Shown piece by piece: positions 46,792 through 56,307 of a DNA stretch of 64,000 nt (position 1 is the stretch's first letter; the number at the start of each line of letters is the position of its first letter). Origin of the DNA: Neptunitalea lumnitzerae (lineage in GTDB: Bacteria > Bacteroidota > Bacteroidia > Flavobacteriales > Flavobacteriaceae); contig NZ_BRVO01000001.1 in NCBI RefSeq assembly GCF_027924185.1, positions 310,001-374,000 of the forward strand, given 5' to 3'. Both the position numbers and the translations under genes were made by a program. The notes under the pieces were generated by a model. It searched no databases. It was not told where the DNA came from and saw only the letters and a program-made list of their open reading frames with translations.

Positions 46792-49539
46792 CTAAGGGTT
46801 TATTGTCCACGACAAATAGTACATAGAACCTATAAGCCCGGTACCTATTGCCTGGTAATATTCATTACTACCTATATTAGTAGCTCCTAATTTAAAATTA
46901 GAGTTTAAGAAATCTATTCCGTAATTTAACTGTGCATCTACTACGTGAAAAGCAGGCACGTTACCATCTGCAAAAGATGCTTGCCAGAAGTAAGAATCAC
47001 TCCATCTCCAGCTTACTTTAAATCCTAATTTTTTAAATAACTCTTCATTTCCAATACTTGCCTTTACCTTATGTTTTGGCGTATTAAAGCTAGGTCTAAA
47101 ATCAGGGTCTTCATTGGTATTAAAATCAAACTCAGAGAATGTATAGTTAATATCAAAATCGTAATTCTTAAACAATTTTGTTTCTAACCCAGCATTTATA
47201 CCATACGATTCAATATCTACAGCAGAATTTGTATAGGCTTGGAATACTTGATAATCGCCGTTTTGTAATGCCAATAACGATAGAGAGTTATCTCCCACTG
47301 TACCATATAAAGGCACTAAAACATTTTCTGTAGAAATAAAATCTTGGTACTGGTTATAATATCCACTAATATCTAACTGAACCGATTTTAATTTACCACG
47401 GTACCCAACCTCAAAAGCAGTAACCTGCTCTGGTTTTACTAAAGATACATCTGCAGCAGTTGGCATCCCTTGGTTTACAGAACGAACAGAATAGGCATTT
47501 TCATACGCATCTCTACCATATACTGTAGCTTCCGTTTGCCCAGTTACTAATTGCCCGCTAGACGATAAAGTATTAGTAACAGAATATCTATCTAAATTAT
47601 CTGGTGCAGAACCTACCAAAACAGCAGCACCTGCATTTAATCCTATATATAAATCTTGTGTAGTTGGGTTTCTGAATCCTGTTTGCACAGAAGCTCTTAA
47701 ATTATGGTTACCCTCTTTACCTAAGGTATACCCTAACGAAAGTCTTGGTGAAAAGAAACCATCAAATAATTGTGATTTATCAAAACGACCAGAAGCAGTT
47801 ACTTTTAATCTATCTGCTAATAATTTCTTTTGAATTTGTGTATATGCACCAAACTCAGAATAATCAATAGGACCATCATAATCTGTAAAAATAGTACCCA
47901 TAGAATTTAGCTTATACTGACGGTACGAACCACCTACTTGAATTTCTGCAAACTCTTCAGTTAAATGCGTAAAGTTATAATTAGCATCTACATGGTGTAA
48001 TTTAGTTTTATCTTGAAATTTAGCTCCGGTAGCTAAGTCAGGATCATTAATCACCTGATTAAATGCCGTTTGAAATTCACTAGTACCAGGCAATAATCTA
48101 CCCGCATCTGCAGCCTGACGAGCCATGTCATGTGCTGTTTGGTAATCTAGAGGCACTCCAGTACCAATACCTAAACGTGATGCTATATAAGTTTGTGCAT
48201 AATCTGTAAACCATGCTTGGTCTCCTTTCCAATAACGGTTTACATTAATAGCTGCAAAACGGCTATCATAAGAATCTCCAGCATCTTCAGTAGTCATATA
48301 CCCTCTTACAAAAAAGTTATCATTTTTAACTTCTAATTTAAACTGCTGCATTAAGAAGTTATTTAAAGAGTATCTATTAGACCCTTGGTATATAGTATTA
48401 CCACTACCAATTTTATAAACCCCGATAATTTCAAAATCATTATCAAAAGGTTTAAAATGAACTGCCACGTCCGCCTTCATACTCTCAGCTTCGTAGTTCA
48501 TTAAATCAGTTTCATTATAACCAGTTCTAGACACCACATCCGATCCTAAAGTTCCGGTAGGCAAACCTGCCAGTGCATCAAAATTTAAAGTGGTGGCCAC
48601 TTCATCACCATATACGTTTAACCCATTATATGCAGGGTTACTACGTGTAGCACCTGGCATCTCTAAATCCATTTCATTATTCGCATACCAATCGGTACCG
48701 TTCAAGTAAGAAAAATTAGCTTTTACCGCAAATTTAGAATTAAACGCTTTTGCCAAACGCACCCCTAAATCATAGTACTCATTTGTACCTGCTGCTTTTT
48801 GCGAAGTCACCCCTCCTTTTACATATGCACTAACTCCTTGTTGTTCAAACGGGCTTTTAGAGCGCATAAATAAAATTCCGTTAAATGCATTAGCACCGTA
48901 TAAAGCAGAAGAAGCACCAGGCAATAACTCTACGCTAGCTACATCAAGCTCGTTCATCCCTAATAAATTCCCTAATACAAAGTTTAAAGCCGGAGAAGCA
49001 TTATCCATACCATCTACCAATTGCACAAAACGTGTATTGGCAAATGTTGCAAAACCTCTTGTATTAACAGATTTAAAAGTTAATGAGTTGGTATTTAAAT
49101 CTACCCCCTTAAGATTAGCCAATCCATCATAGAATGATGCTGAAGCTGTATTTTTTATTTGTTTGATTCCCATACGTTCTACAGACACAGGCGATTCAAA
49201 CACACGTTCAGGAGTACGAGAAGCCGAAAGCACAATCTCATCTAACTGAGTATGCTCTTCTTCTAACTGAACTAAAATATTTTGATTATTTTCTGTTATT
49301 TCATACGTTTTAGAGACAAAACCTATAGTAGAAATAACTAGTACGAACGGAGGATTTTTCTCGGTTTCAAAAATAAAATTCCCATCAAAATCTGCTACTA
49401 CACCTTCTGTTCCTCCTTGTAGGGTAATATTAGCAGGTACCGGGACATTATTAGCGTCTACCACCTTACCAGTAACTTTGGTTTGGGCAAATAAAGTGAC
49501 AGTGCATAAAAATGCAATTATACTAACTACTTGTTTCAT
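46792..49539 (-). CDS. TonB-dependent outer-membrane receptor
   Basis: The 915-residue protein has a signal peptide (1-18), a carboxypeptidase-regulatory-like domain (about 20-95, VTGKVVDANNVPVPANITLQ), a plug (about 105-225, IVLSASRTPERVFESPVSVE) and a beta-barrel. It lacks an STN domain and a SusD partner, so it is a conventional receptor. Substrate unknown. The promoter region is flanked by a 13-bp inverted repeat. It lies downstream of glmS but separated by 94 bases and its own promoter, so it is probably not in that operon. Confidence 0.94.
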   Translation of the reverse strand: MKQVVSIIAFLCTVTLFAQTKVTGKVVDANNVPVPANITLQGGTEGVVADFDGNFIFETEKNPPFVLVISTIGFVSKTYEITENNQNILVQLEEEHTQLDEIVLSASRTPERVFESPVSVERMGIKQIKNTASASFYDGLANLKGVDLNTNSLTFKSVNTRGFATFANTRFVQLVDGMDNASPALNFVLGNLLGMNELDVASVELLPGASSALYGANAFNGILFMRSKSPFEQQGVSAYVKGGVTSQKAAGTNEYYDLGVRLAKAFNSKFAVKANFSYLNGTDWYANNEMDLEMPGATRSNPAYNGLNVYGDEVATTLNFDALAGLPTGTLGSDVVSRTGYNETDLMNYEAESMKADVAVHFKPFDNDFEIIGVYKIGSGNTIYQGSNRYSLNNFLMQQFKLEVKNDNFFVRGYMTTEDAGDSYDSRFAAINVNRYWKGDQAWFTDYAQTYIASRLGIGTGVPLDYQTAHDMARQAADAGRLLPGTSEFQTAFNQVINDPDLATGAKFQDKTKLHHVDANYNFTHLTEEFAEIQVGGSYRQYKLNSMGTIFTDYDGPIDYSEFGAYTQIQKKLLADRLKVTASGRFDKSQLFDGFFSPRLSLGYTLGKEGNHNLRASVQTGFRNPTTQDLYIGLNAGAAVLVGSAPDNLDRYSVTNTLSSSGQLVTGQTEATVYGRDAYENAYSVRSVNQGMPTAADVSLVKPEQVTAFEVGYRGKLKSVQLDISGYYNQYQDFISTENVLVPLYGTVGDNSLSLLALQNGDYQVFQAYTNSAVDIESYGINAGLETKLFKNYDFDINYTFSEFDFNTNEDPDFRPSFNTPKHKVKASIGNEELFKKLGFKVSWRWSDSYFWQASFADGNVPAFHVVDAQLNYGIDFLNSNFKLGATNIGSNEYYQAIGTGLIGSMYYLSWTINP

Positions 49540-49552
49540 TTGGTATTTTATT

Positions 49553-49611
49553 AATTTTTCGGTAGCAATATACGTTTTTTTTCAATTCAACAATAAAACT
49601 ACCGAAAAATT
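49553..49611 (-). promoter_or_regulatory. 13-bp inverted repeat around the receptor promoter
   Basis: AATTTTTCGGTAG (49553-49565) and its complement (49599-49611) are 33 bases apart. Read on the minus strand, the spacer contains TTG, 18 bases, then TATATTG, a near-consensus promoter lacking one T. The arms may be operator half-sites, or the RNA may fold if transcription starts further upstream. Confidence 0.6.
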
Positions 49612-49633
49612 TATAAAATACTAATATAAGTGT

Positions 49634-51481
49634 TTATTCTACAGTTACAGATTTTGCCAAGTTACGAGGTTGATCTACATTACAGCCACGCATAACAGCA
49701 ATATGATAAGAAAGTAATTGTAAAGGAATAGTTGCAATCAACGGAGTTAAAAACTCCACAGTTTCAGGAATTTCAATAGCATAATCTGCCATCTCCTTAA
49801 TCATGGTATCACCTTGGGTAACTACAGCTATAATTCTACCTCTACGAGATTTAATTTCTTGTATATTACTTACAATTTTTTCATAGTTCCCTTTTTTAGT
49901 AGCAATAACTACTACCGGCATTTGCTCATCTATTAAAGCAATAGGACCATGTTTCATCTCTGCAGCAGGATATCCTTCTGCATGTATATAAGAAATCTCC
50001 TTTAACTTTAAAGCTCCTTCTAATGCAACAGGGAAATTATATTTTCTACCTAAGTACAAGCAATTAGCTACATCACTATAGTTCTCTGCTATTTTTACAA
50101 TTTGGTCGTTTACATCTAAAACCTCCTCCACTCTTCTAGGGATTGCTTCTAAATCAAACAAACATTTTTTATAATCGCTAGTAGACAATGTACCTTTAGC
50201 ATTTGCTAAACGCAACGCTATTAAGGTAAGCACTGTAATTTGAGTAGTAAATGCCTTGGTAGATGCCACCCCAATCTCAGGACCAGCATGTGTATAAGCA
50301 CCTGCGTTGGTTTCTCTAGCTATAGAAGACCCAACTACATTACATACACCAAATACAAAAGCTCCCATAGACTTGGCTAATTTAATAGCCGCTAAAGTAT
50401 CTGCTGTTTCACCAGATTGTGATATAGCAATAACTACATCGTCTCTTTTAATAACCGGGTTTCTGTATCTAAACTCAGAAGCATACTCTACTTCTACCGG
50501 TATTCTTGCCAAATCTTCAAATAAATATTCAGCCACTAAACCTGCATGCCAAGAAGTACCACACGCTACTATTACAATTCTGTTGGCATTTAAAAACTTA
50601 GACAAGTTATCTTCAATACCAGACATTTTAATAATACCTTCATTTGGTAGTAATCTACCTCTAAAAGTATCTAATATAGCACTTGGTTGCTCATAAATTT
50701 CTTTAAGCATAAAGTGGTCATACCCCTTTTTCTCAATTTGTTCAAGACTTAATTGTAATTCTTGAATATTAGCATCCAACTGTTCATCATCATTAATACT
50801 ACGCACTTTCACATCCCTACCTATTCTAATAATAGCCATTTCTTCATCTTCTAAATAAATAGCATTACTAGTATATTCAATAAAAGGTGATGCATCTGAA
50901 CCTACAAAATATTCATTTTTACCAATACCAATTGCTAACGGACTACCTAACCTAGCCACAACAATCTCGTCTGGTTTTCTTCTATCAAACACAGCAATAG
51001 CGTAAGCACCTACCACCTGCTTAAGGGCAATCTGTACCGCTTTTCCAAGTTTAACCTTTTCAATTTTCATTACCTCTTGTATCAGGTTTGCTAATACTTC
51101 AGTATCTGTATCTGAATAAAAGGAATATCCTCTTTTAGTAAGTTCTTGCTTAATAGACGCATAGTTTTCTATAATACCATTGTGTATTAAAACTATATCG
51201 CCTGAATTTGATTGATGTGGATGTGAGTTTACATCATTTGGTACACCATGGGTTGCCCAACGTGTATGCCCAATTCCTAAACTTCCTTTTGTTGGAATAT
51301 CTTTTTCTACCTTATCCTTTAGGTCAGATACTTTCCCTTTGGTTTTGCAAATATGCAACTCCTCACCATCATATAGTGCTACACCAGCACTGTCATACCC
51401 ACGGTACTCTAATCTTTCTAAACCTTTAATTACTATCGGATAGGCATCTCTATATCCTATATATCCAACAATTCCACACAT
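49634..51481 (-). CDS. glmS: glutamine-fructose-6-phosphate aminotransferase
   Basis: The 615-residue protein starts MCGIVGYIG with the catalytic C2 exposed after Met removal, has the glutaminase motifs HTRWATHG and SDASPFIEYT, then two SIS sugar-isomerase domains (about 285-440 and 460-600) and the conserved C-terminus PRNLAKSVTVE. It makes glucosamine 6-phosphate for peptidoglycan and lipopolysaccharide. It starts 6 bases after the DUF4270 gene. Confidence 0.98.
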   Translation of the reverse strand: MCGIVGYIGYRDAYPIVIKGLERLEYRGYDSAGVALYDGEELHICKTKGKVSDLKDKVEKDIPTKGSLGIGHTRWATHGVPNDVNSHPHQSNSGDIVLIHNGIIENYASIKQELTKRGYSFYSDTDTEVLANLIQEVMKIEKVKLGKAVQIALKQVVGAYAIAVFDRRKPDEIVVARLGSPLAIGIGKNEYFVGSDASPFIEYTSNAIYLEDEEMAIIRIGRDVKVRSINDDEQLDANIQELQLSLEQIEKKGYDHFMLKEIYEQPSAILDTFRGRLLPNEGIIKMSGIEDNLSKFLNANRIVIVACGTSWHAGLVAEYLFEDLARIPVEVEYASEFRYRNPVIKRDDVVIAISQSGETADTLAAIKLAKSMGAFVFGVCNVVGSSIARETNAGAYTHAGPEIGVASTKAFTTQITVLTLIALRLANAKGTLSTSDYKKCLFDLEAIPRRVEEVLDVNDQIVKIAENYSDVANCLYLGRKYNFPVALEGALKLKEISYIHAEGYPAAEMKHGPIALIDEQMPVVVIATKKGNYEKIVSNIQEIKSRRGRIIAVVTQGDTMIKEMADYAIEIPETVEFLTPLIATIPLQLLSYHIAVMRGCNVDQPRNLAKSVTVE

Positions 51482-51487
51482 ATAATA

Positions 51488-53149
51488 TTAATTTGAGGGT
51501 TTTGTGTAAAAAACTTCCAAACGCAATCTTCTGTCTTCTGGTACTGTTGCGCTTGAACCGTATAAAATTGTTCCTGAAGGGTTTGTTGTAGACCCATTAG
51601 GTATTATAATCTCTTCTGCCCCAGCATTCACTTTAGCAGCTCCTGTAGCTACATTTGTAATATCAGACAAAACCACCAAACCTAAGGTAACATTTAAAGA
51701 ATCGTGTCTAACTATGTTATTCAAATGCTCGGTTAATCGTATCTTATACTGAATAGCGTCTCCATCATCGTTCTTCTCAATAATACCTCCATGTACAAAT
51801 CTATTGTAAAATACATTACCAGAAGTTGTACTACCATTACTATCAATCAAATAATCTATTAAAGGAGTACTCTCTTCATCTTTATTAAACAAATAAATTC
51901 TATTTGGCTCAATCAACTCGTTAGCTGCTCCATCTAAATCGGTTCTATCTACATAAAATGTTAGGTTAGCCTCATTAATCAACCAGTTTTCATCACGCAT
52001 CATCTGAATATCATCTGGCTCAAATAATGTAATTTCAGCCATACTACCTTCAGTACCCTTTAAATAAACTAACTCTGCATCTTCCGAAGTATCTAAAACA
52101 GGAAAACCATTAGTTGTAGTTTTTTGAATCACATTTCCAGACAAACCTAATGTAAAAGACGACTCATTAGTATCATCATACTCAATAACTCCATCTTCAT
52201 CTTCTGTTGCTGTGGTATATGTGTATTCAATTGTAATATTTGCTTGAGATATATCCAATAACATCAATAAGTTCTCATTAAGATTATAAGTACTTATAAC
52301 AATACCTCTTAAATACTCTCTAAAATTAGCATTGCTTGAAAATGAAGAACTCCCTTCTTGATCTATAATCATTTCCTGGAAAAATTGTGTATCCAAGTCA
52401 ATTCTTATTCTAGGCAGCAATACCTCCGCTACATCTTCAGACTCATCCACATCTTCAGTCTCCGGATCATCTTCGTCAAATGTTATTAAAGTACCATCAT
52501 TAATTTCAAAAGTATCATCATCTCCTAAAATATCAGAAGTATAATTCAAGAAATTTGGCGTAGGATCAGACGAAAAATATTTAGCAGCTTCGGTAAAATC
52601 AGGCTCTTGATAATCACCTAAGTAGTAATCTAATTTTTCAACTCTCAGACCAAAGGTTAAATCCTGATTACCATAAATAGAATCAAGCTCATACGTCTGC
52701 ACATCAAAACCATCTAACACCGGGTTACCATCTTCGTCAACAGTTGCCGAAGTAAAATATGGAATATCTAAATATACTCTAGTAACTGTCTCTTCTTCAT
52801 CAATAGTATAATACAACGTATCATCAGCTACTTCTCGCTCTTGAGAATACAAACCAAAACTAGGATTTGCTGCAGGCAACGCCAATTGAGAAACTATATA
52901 CGATTCTTCTTCACCATACACATCACTTGTATACTTTCCTAATTGATAGGTAGTCAACCCATTTGTTTGTACTGAATTTAACTTTACATTTTTTGCAAAA
53001 GTTTTAAAGTACGCAACATCTGTATCGAAATTCGGACTCACACCTGGCAAATCCAAATTACTAAAATCTTTCTCGCATGAAGTAAGAATCCCTAGCAACA
53101 TAATCCCCAAAGCTAAGGCTCTCATACAAGTTTTTGAGTTTTTAATCAT
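51488..53149 (-). CDS. DUF4270 lipoprotein
   Basis: The 553-residue protein has a lipoprotein signal ending ILTSC (C25). The mature part is acidic and beta-rich, with repeated DxD/E stretches and the N-terminal pattern FKTFAKNVKLNSVQTNGLTT of the Bacteroidota family DUF4270. The function is unknown. It sits between the GlgA-like gene (5-base gap) and glmS (6-base gap), an arrangement I know from other flavobacteria, which hints at a cell-surface or amino-sugar role. Confidence 0.88.
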   Translation of the reverse strand: MIKNSKTCMRALALGIMLLGILTSCEKDFSNLDLPGVSPNFDTDVAYFKTFAKNVKLNSVQTNGLTTYQLGKYTSDVYGEEESYIVSQLALPAANPSFGLYSQEREVADDTLYYTIDEEETVTRVYLDIPYFTSATVDEDGNPVLDGFDVQTYELDSIYGNQDLTFGLRVEKLDYYLGDYQEPDFTEAAKYFSSDPTPNFLNYTSDILGDDDTFEINDGTLITFDEDDPETEDVDESEDVAEVLLPRIRIDLDTQFFQEMIIDQEGSSSFSSNANFREYLRGIVISTYNLNENLLMLLDISQANITIEYTYTTATEDEDGVIEYDDTNESSFTLGLSGNVIQKTTTNGFPVLDTSEDAELVYLKGTEGSMAEITLFEPDDIQMMRDENWLINEANLTFYVDRTDLDGAANELIEPNRIYLFNKDEESTPLIDYLIDSNGSTTSGNVFYNRFVHGGIIEKNDDGDAIQYKIRLTEHLNNIVRHDSLNVTLGLVVLSDITNVATGAAKVNAGAEEIIIPNGSTTNPSGTILYGSSATVPEDRRLRLEVFYTKPSN

Positions 53150-53154
53150 GTAAT

Positions 53155-53973
53155 TTAAGATGTTAATTTTAAAATCTCTTTATTATAAAATTCCATATAA
53201 GCTTCTTCAAACTCATACACCGGAACAAACGGAAGTACCGGAATTTCTAATGATGAAAGAAATTCTTGCAAATCATCTGGGATTGTTTCAGAAGCAACAA
53301 CCACTCCATCAGAATTTTTTGCAGCTAGTTTCATTATACTAGAATAATCAGGTTCTTTAATCACATCTACTTCAGATGCTTCAAAACCATCAAACAACAC
53401 CTTATCCATCATATCCTTATCTAACGTACCATCAAAACCTTTGTTGTACACAGACGTAACTATTTTACTATCTGCAAATAAAGGTTCATCTCCATAGTAC
53501 TGTTTTAGATATAATGGTAATAAGGATGCCATCCATCCATGAACATGAATAATATCTGGAGACCAGTTTAATTTTTTAACAGTTTCTACTACTCCTTTAG
53601 CAAAGAAGATAGCACGCTCATCATTATCTGGAAACAAGTTACCATCTTCATCTTTAAACGTAGCTTTACGCTTAAAATACTCTTCATTATCTATAAAGTA
53701 CACCTGAATTCTTTCTTTAGGAATAGAGGCTACTTTAATAATCAACGGCATATCCATATCGTTTACCACAAGGTTCATTCCAGATAAACGTATTACTTCG
53801 TGAAGTTGGTGTCTTCGCTCGTTAATATTACCATATCTAGGCATAAATATGCGTATTTGCCCACCTCTGTCATTCACCATTCTAGGGGTTTCAAAAGACA
53901 TTAACGAGGTTTCATTTTCAGGCAGGTACGGCATCACTTCAGAGGATACAAACAACACTTTCTTATCAGTCAT
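53155..53973 (-). CDS. stand-alone glycogen-synthase N-terminal-like protein
   Basis: The 272-residue protein resembles only the first Rossmann domain of GT5 glycogen synthases (KVLFVSSEVMPYLPE, RGGQIRIFMPRYGN, PDIIHVHGWMASLLPLYLKQ). The KTGGL ADP-glucose-binding motif of GlgA is replaced by LMSFETPRMV, and the whole C-terminal domain with the other half of the donor site is missing. Full synthases are about 480 residues. Catalysis is therefore doubtful; annotation as glycogen synthase should be read as family only. First gene of the operon with DUF4270 and glmS, divergent from panC. Confidence 0.85.
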   Translation of the reverse strand: MTDKKVLFVSSEVMPYLPENETSLMSFETPRMVNDRGGQIRIFMPRYGNINERRHQLHEVIRLSGMNLVVNDMDMPLIIKVASIPKERIQVYFIDNEEYFKRKATFKDEDGNLFPDNDERAIFFAKGVVETVKKLNWSPDIIHVHGWMASLLPLYLKQYYGDEPLFADSKIVTSVYNKGFDGTLDKDMMDKVLFDGFEASEVDVIKEPDYSSIMKLAAKNSDGVVVASETIPDDLQEFLSSLEIPVLPFVPVYEFEEAYMEFYNKEILKLTS

Positions 53974-54051
53974 AAAATCTTTTCTTTGGTTTAAGACTCA
54001 CTTTTAAACATGCAAAATTACAAAAATTATGTGTATTTGTCCTAAAATATA

Positions 54052-54059
54052 TAATTTTG
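54052..54059 (+). promoter_or_regulatory. -7 box TAATTTTG for panC in divergent region
   Basis: It matches TAnnTTTG and ends 20 bases before the panC ATG. A second TAATTTTG lies on the minus strand (54013-54020) at the start side of the GlgA-like gene, 40 bases before its ATG, so the short region serves both operons. No properly spaced TTG was found for either. Confidence 0.6.
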
Positions 54060-54079
54060 CACCGTCTAAAGACAATAAA

Positions 54080-54928
54080 ATGAACCTTTTTAAAGAGAAA
54101 GAAAAACTAAACGATTTCTTTTCAAACCAAAACCAAAATGCAACCCGAATAGGCTTAGTGCCTACTATGGGCGCTTTGCACGAAGGACACATATCACTGA
54201 TTCACAGAGCTGTATCAGAAAACGATATGGTAGTTGTTAGTATTTTTGTAAACCCTACTCAGTTCAACAACAAAGAAGATCTAGATAAATATCCGAGAAC
54301 TTTACAGGAAGATATAGATAAGATAAAAGCTTTTAATGAGCACGTTATTATCTACGCTCCTGCTACAGAAGATGTGTATGCCACTGCTGTACAAGCTGCC
54401 AATTTTGACTTTGATGGACTAGAATTTCAAATGGAAGGGAAACACAGACCCGGACATTTTGACGGAGTGGGAACTATTGTCAAAAAACTTTTTGAAATAG
54501 TAAAACCTACAAATGCATATTTTGGCGAGAAAGATTTTCAGCAGTTACAGATTATAAAAAAGATGGTAGCTAAAGAGCAAATGCCCGTAAACATTGTTGG
54601 CTGCCCTATTTTAAGAGAAGCTAACGGATTGGCTATGAGCTCTAGAAACGAACGTTTACAACCCGAAACTAGAAAAAATGCCTCTTTTATTTTTGAAACC
54701 TTACTACTGGCAAAAGATATGTTTGGTACAAAAAATGTTAGAGATGTAGAGCATTGGGTAACCGAAGCATTTGAAAAAAATGAAAATTTCGAGTTAGAAT
54801 ACATTGAAATTTGCGACGAAGAAACATTGAAACCCGTTACAGAAAATTTAAACACTAAAAATTACAGAGCTTTTATTGCGGTTTATGCTGATGAAGTAAG
54901 ACTAATTGATAATATAGCTTTAAATTAA
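54080..54928 (+). CDS. panC: pantothenate synthetase
   Basis: I chose ATG at 54080 ([10 protein letters not shown]), giving 282 residues; an ATG at 54029 lies before the promoter. Signature motifs are [11 protein letters not shown] (HIGH-like), [14 protein letters not shown] and SSRNERL (KMSKS-like). It joins beta-alanine and pantoate with ATP. It is followed 13 bases later by panD, which makes the beta-alanine. Confidence 0.97.
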   Translation: MNLFKEKEKLNDFFSNQNQNATRIGLVPTMGALHEGHISLIHRAVSENDMVVVSIFVNPTQFNNKEDLDKYPRTLQEDIDKIKAFNEHVIIYAPATEDVYATAVQAANFDFDGLEFQMEGKHRPGHFDGVGTIVKKLFEIVKPTNAYFGEKDFQQLQIIKKMVAKEQMPVNIVGCPILREANGLAMSSRNERLQPETRKNASFIFETLLLAKDMFGTKNVRDVEHWVTEAFEKNENFELEYIEICDEETLKPVTENLNTKNYRAFIAVYADEVRLIDNIALN

Positions 54929-54937
54929 CTATTTTTG
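54906..54937 (+). promoter_or_regulatory. promoter within panC end: TTG, 21 bases, TATTTTTG
   Basis: TTG at 54906-54908 and TATTTTTG at 54930-54937 are 21 bases apart. The box ends 4 bases before the panD ATG, so transcripts from it would be leaderless or nearly so. It would allow panD and its downstream genes to be expressed apart from panC. Confidence 0.6.
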
Positions 54938-54941
54938 TGCC

Positions 54942-55292
54942 ATGCAAGTACATGTTGTAAAATCTAAAATACACAGAGTAAAAGTTACAGGTGCCGATTT
55001 AAATTACATTGGTAGTATAACGATTGATGAAGACCTGATGGAAGCCGCCAATATTATTCAAGGTGAGAAAGTACAGATTGTGAATAATAACAATGGTGAG
55101 CGATTGGAAACCTATGTAATACCAGGACCTAGAGGTAGTGGTGAAATTACATTGAACGGGGCTGCTGCCCGTAAAGTTGCTGTAGGAGACGTTCTTATTT
55201 TAATTACGTATGCAGTTATGGATTTTGAAGAGGCTAAAACCTTTAAGCCTGCTATTGTTTTCCCTAACGAAGAGAATAATTTGTTGCGGTAA
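54942..55292 (+). CDS. panD: aspartate 1-decarboxylase
   Basis: The 116-residue proenzyme carries the self-cleavage site between Gly and Ser in [10 protein letters not shown] (about residues 24-25), which makes the pyruvoyl group, and the [18 protein letters not shown] core. It converts aspartate to beta-alanine for PanC. Normal length. Confidence 0.97.
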   Translation: MQVHVVKSKIHRVKVTGADLNYIGSITIDEDLMEAANIIQGEKVQIVNNNNGERLETYVIPGPRGSGEITLNGAAARKVAVGDVLILITYAVMDFEEAKTFKPAIVFPNEENNLLR

Positions 55293-55294
55293 CC

Positions 55295-56257
55295 TTGAAA
55301 GTTAACATAAAAAAAACGGTTAGTACCATACTCCCACTTACGTTGGGAGTTTTTTTAATATGGTATTCTGTAAACAAATTCTCTGCAGAACAGATTACCG
55401 AAATAAAACATTACTTTAAAAATGCCAACTACTGGTATGTAGTTATTTCAATACTATGTGGTTTTGCTAGTCACCTCTCTAGAGCGTACCGATGGAACTT
55501 TATGTTAGCTCCACTAGGCTACAAACCCAAACTAGCTAACAATGCCATGGCTGTTTTTTCTGGCTATATTATGAATATGGCTGCACCACGTTCAGGAGAG
55601 TTTTCCAGAGCACTAGTGGTGCACAAATATGAAGGCGTACCTTACGATAAAGCACTTGGTACCATTATAGCCGAACGTGTTGCCGATTTATTAATATTAG
55701 GCATCATAGTAGTCTCCACATTTTTTATTCAAGTAGATGTTTTAAAAGGGTATCTTACCAACATGGTTCCCATTAAAACGCTCACTATACTTGGTGTTGT
55801 ATTGTTACTTTTAGGCATTGGTTTTTTGTGGTTTGTGTACAAAACTAACAATGCTATCAGTTTAAAAATCAAAGGCTTTATTTCGGGTATTATGGATGGC
55901 ATTTTATCCATTAGTAAAATGGAGAAAAAATGGGCATTCTTATTCCACACACTATTCATATGGTGTATGTACCTAGCTATGTTTTACATAAACATCTATG
56001 CCTTACCAGAAACTTCAAACATGCAATTTGGTGTAGTACTATCAGCATTTGTAGTAGGTAGTTTTACCATAGCATTTACCAACGGAGGGTTTGGCTCTTA
56101 CCCATTTTTCATAGCAGAAATACTAACGCTTTTTGATGTACCAAATACCGTAGGGACTGCTTTTGGGTGGATTGTTTGGATTGCTCAATTTGTAATGCTC
56201 GTCTTTTTTGGAGCACTTTCATTAATTTTATTACCCTTTTACAACAAAAATAAATAA
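55295..56257 (+). CDS. UPF0104 / flippase-like membrane protein (LPG synthase TM domain)
   Basis: The 320-residue protein starts with TTG, two bases after the panD stop; the next Met is about 70 residues in, so the TTG is probably real. About eight membrane helices and the motifs SHLSRAYRWNFMLAPLGY, SGYIMNMAAPRSGEFSRALV and TNGGFGSYPFFIAEI fit the UPF0104 family, the membrane domain of lysylphosphatidylglycerol synthases. It may move lipids across the inner membrane. Role unproven here. Confidence 0.86.
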   Translation: MKVNIKKTVSTILPLTLGVFLIWYSVNKFSAEQITEIKHYFKNANYWYVVISILCGFASHLSRAYRWNFMLAPLGYKPKLANNAMAVFSGYIMNMAAPRSGEFSRALVVHKYEGVPYDKALGTIIAERVADLLILGIIVVSTFFIQVDVLKGYLTNMVPIKTLTILGVVLLLLGIGFLWFVYKTNNAISLKIKGFISGIMDGILSISKMEKKWAFLFHTLFIWCMYLAMFYINIYALPETSNMQFGVVLSAFVVGSFTIAFTNGGFGSYPFFIAEILTLFDVPNTVGTAFGWIVWIAQFVMLVFFGALSLILLPFYNKNK

Positions 56258-56307
56258 TTTACTAACTTGCAATAGTTCACTATTTACACCAAAACACCAT
56301 AAAGCTT

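Noticed and set aside
53155-53973. Functional glycogen synthase (glgA)
   Set aside because: Only one of two Rossmann domains is present and the donor-binding KTGGL motif is missing; no other glycogen genes are near.
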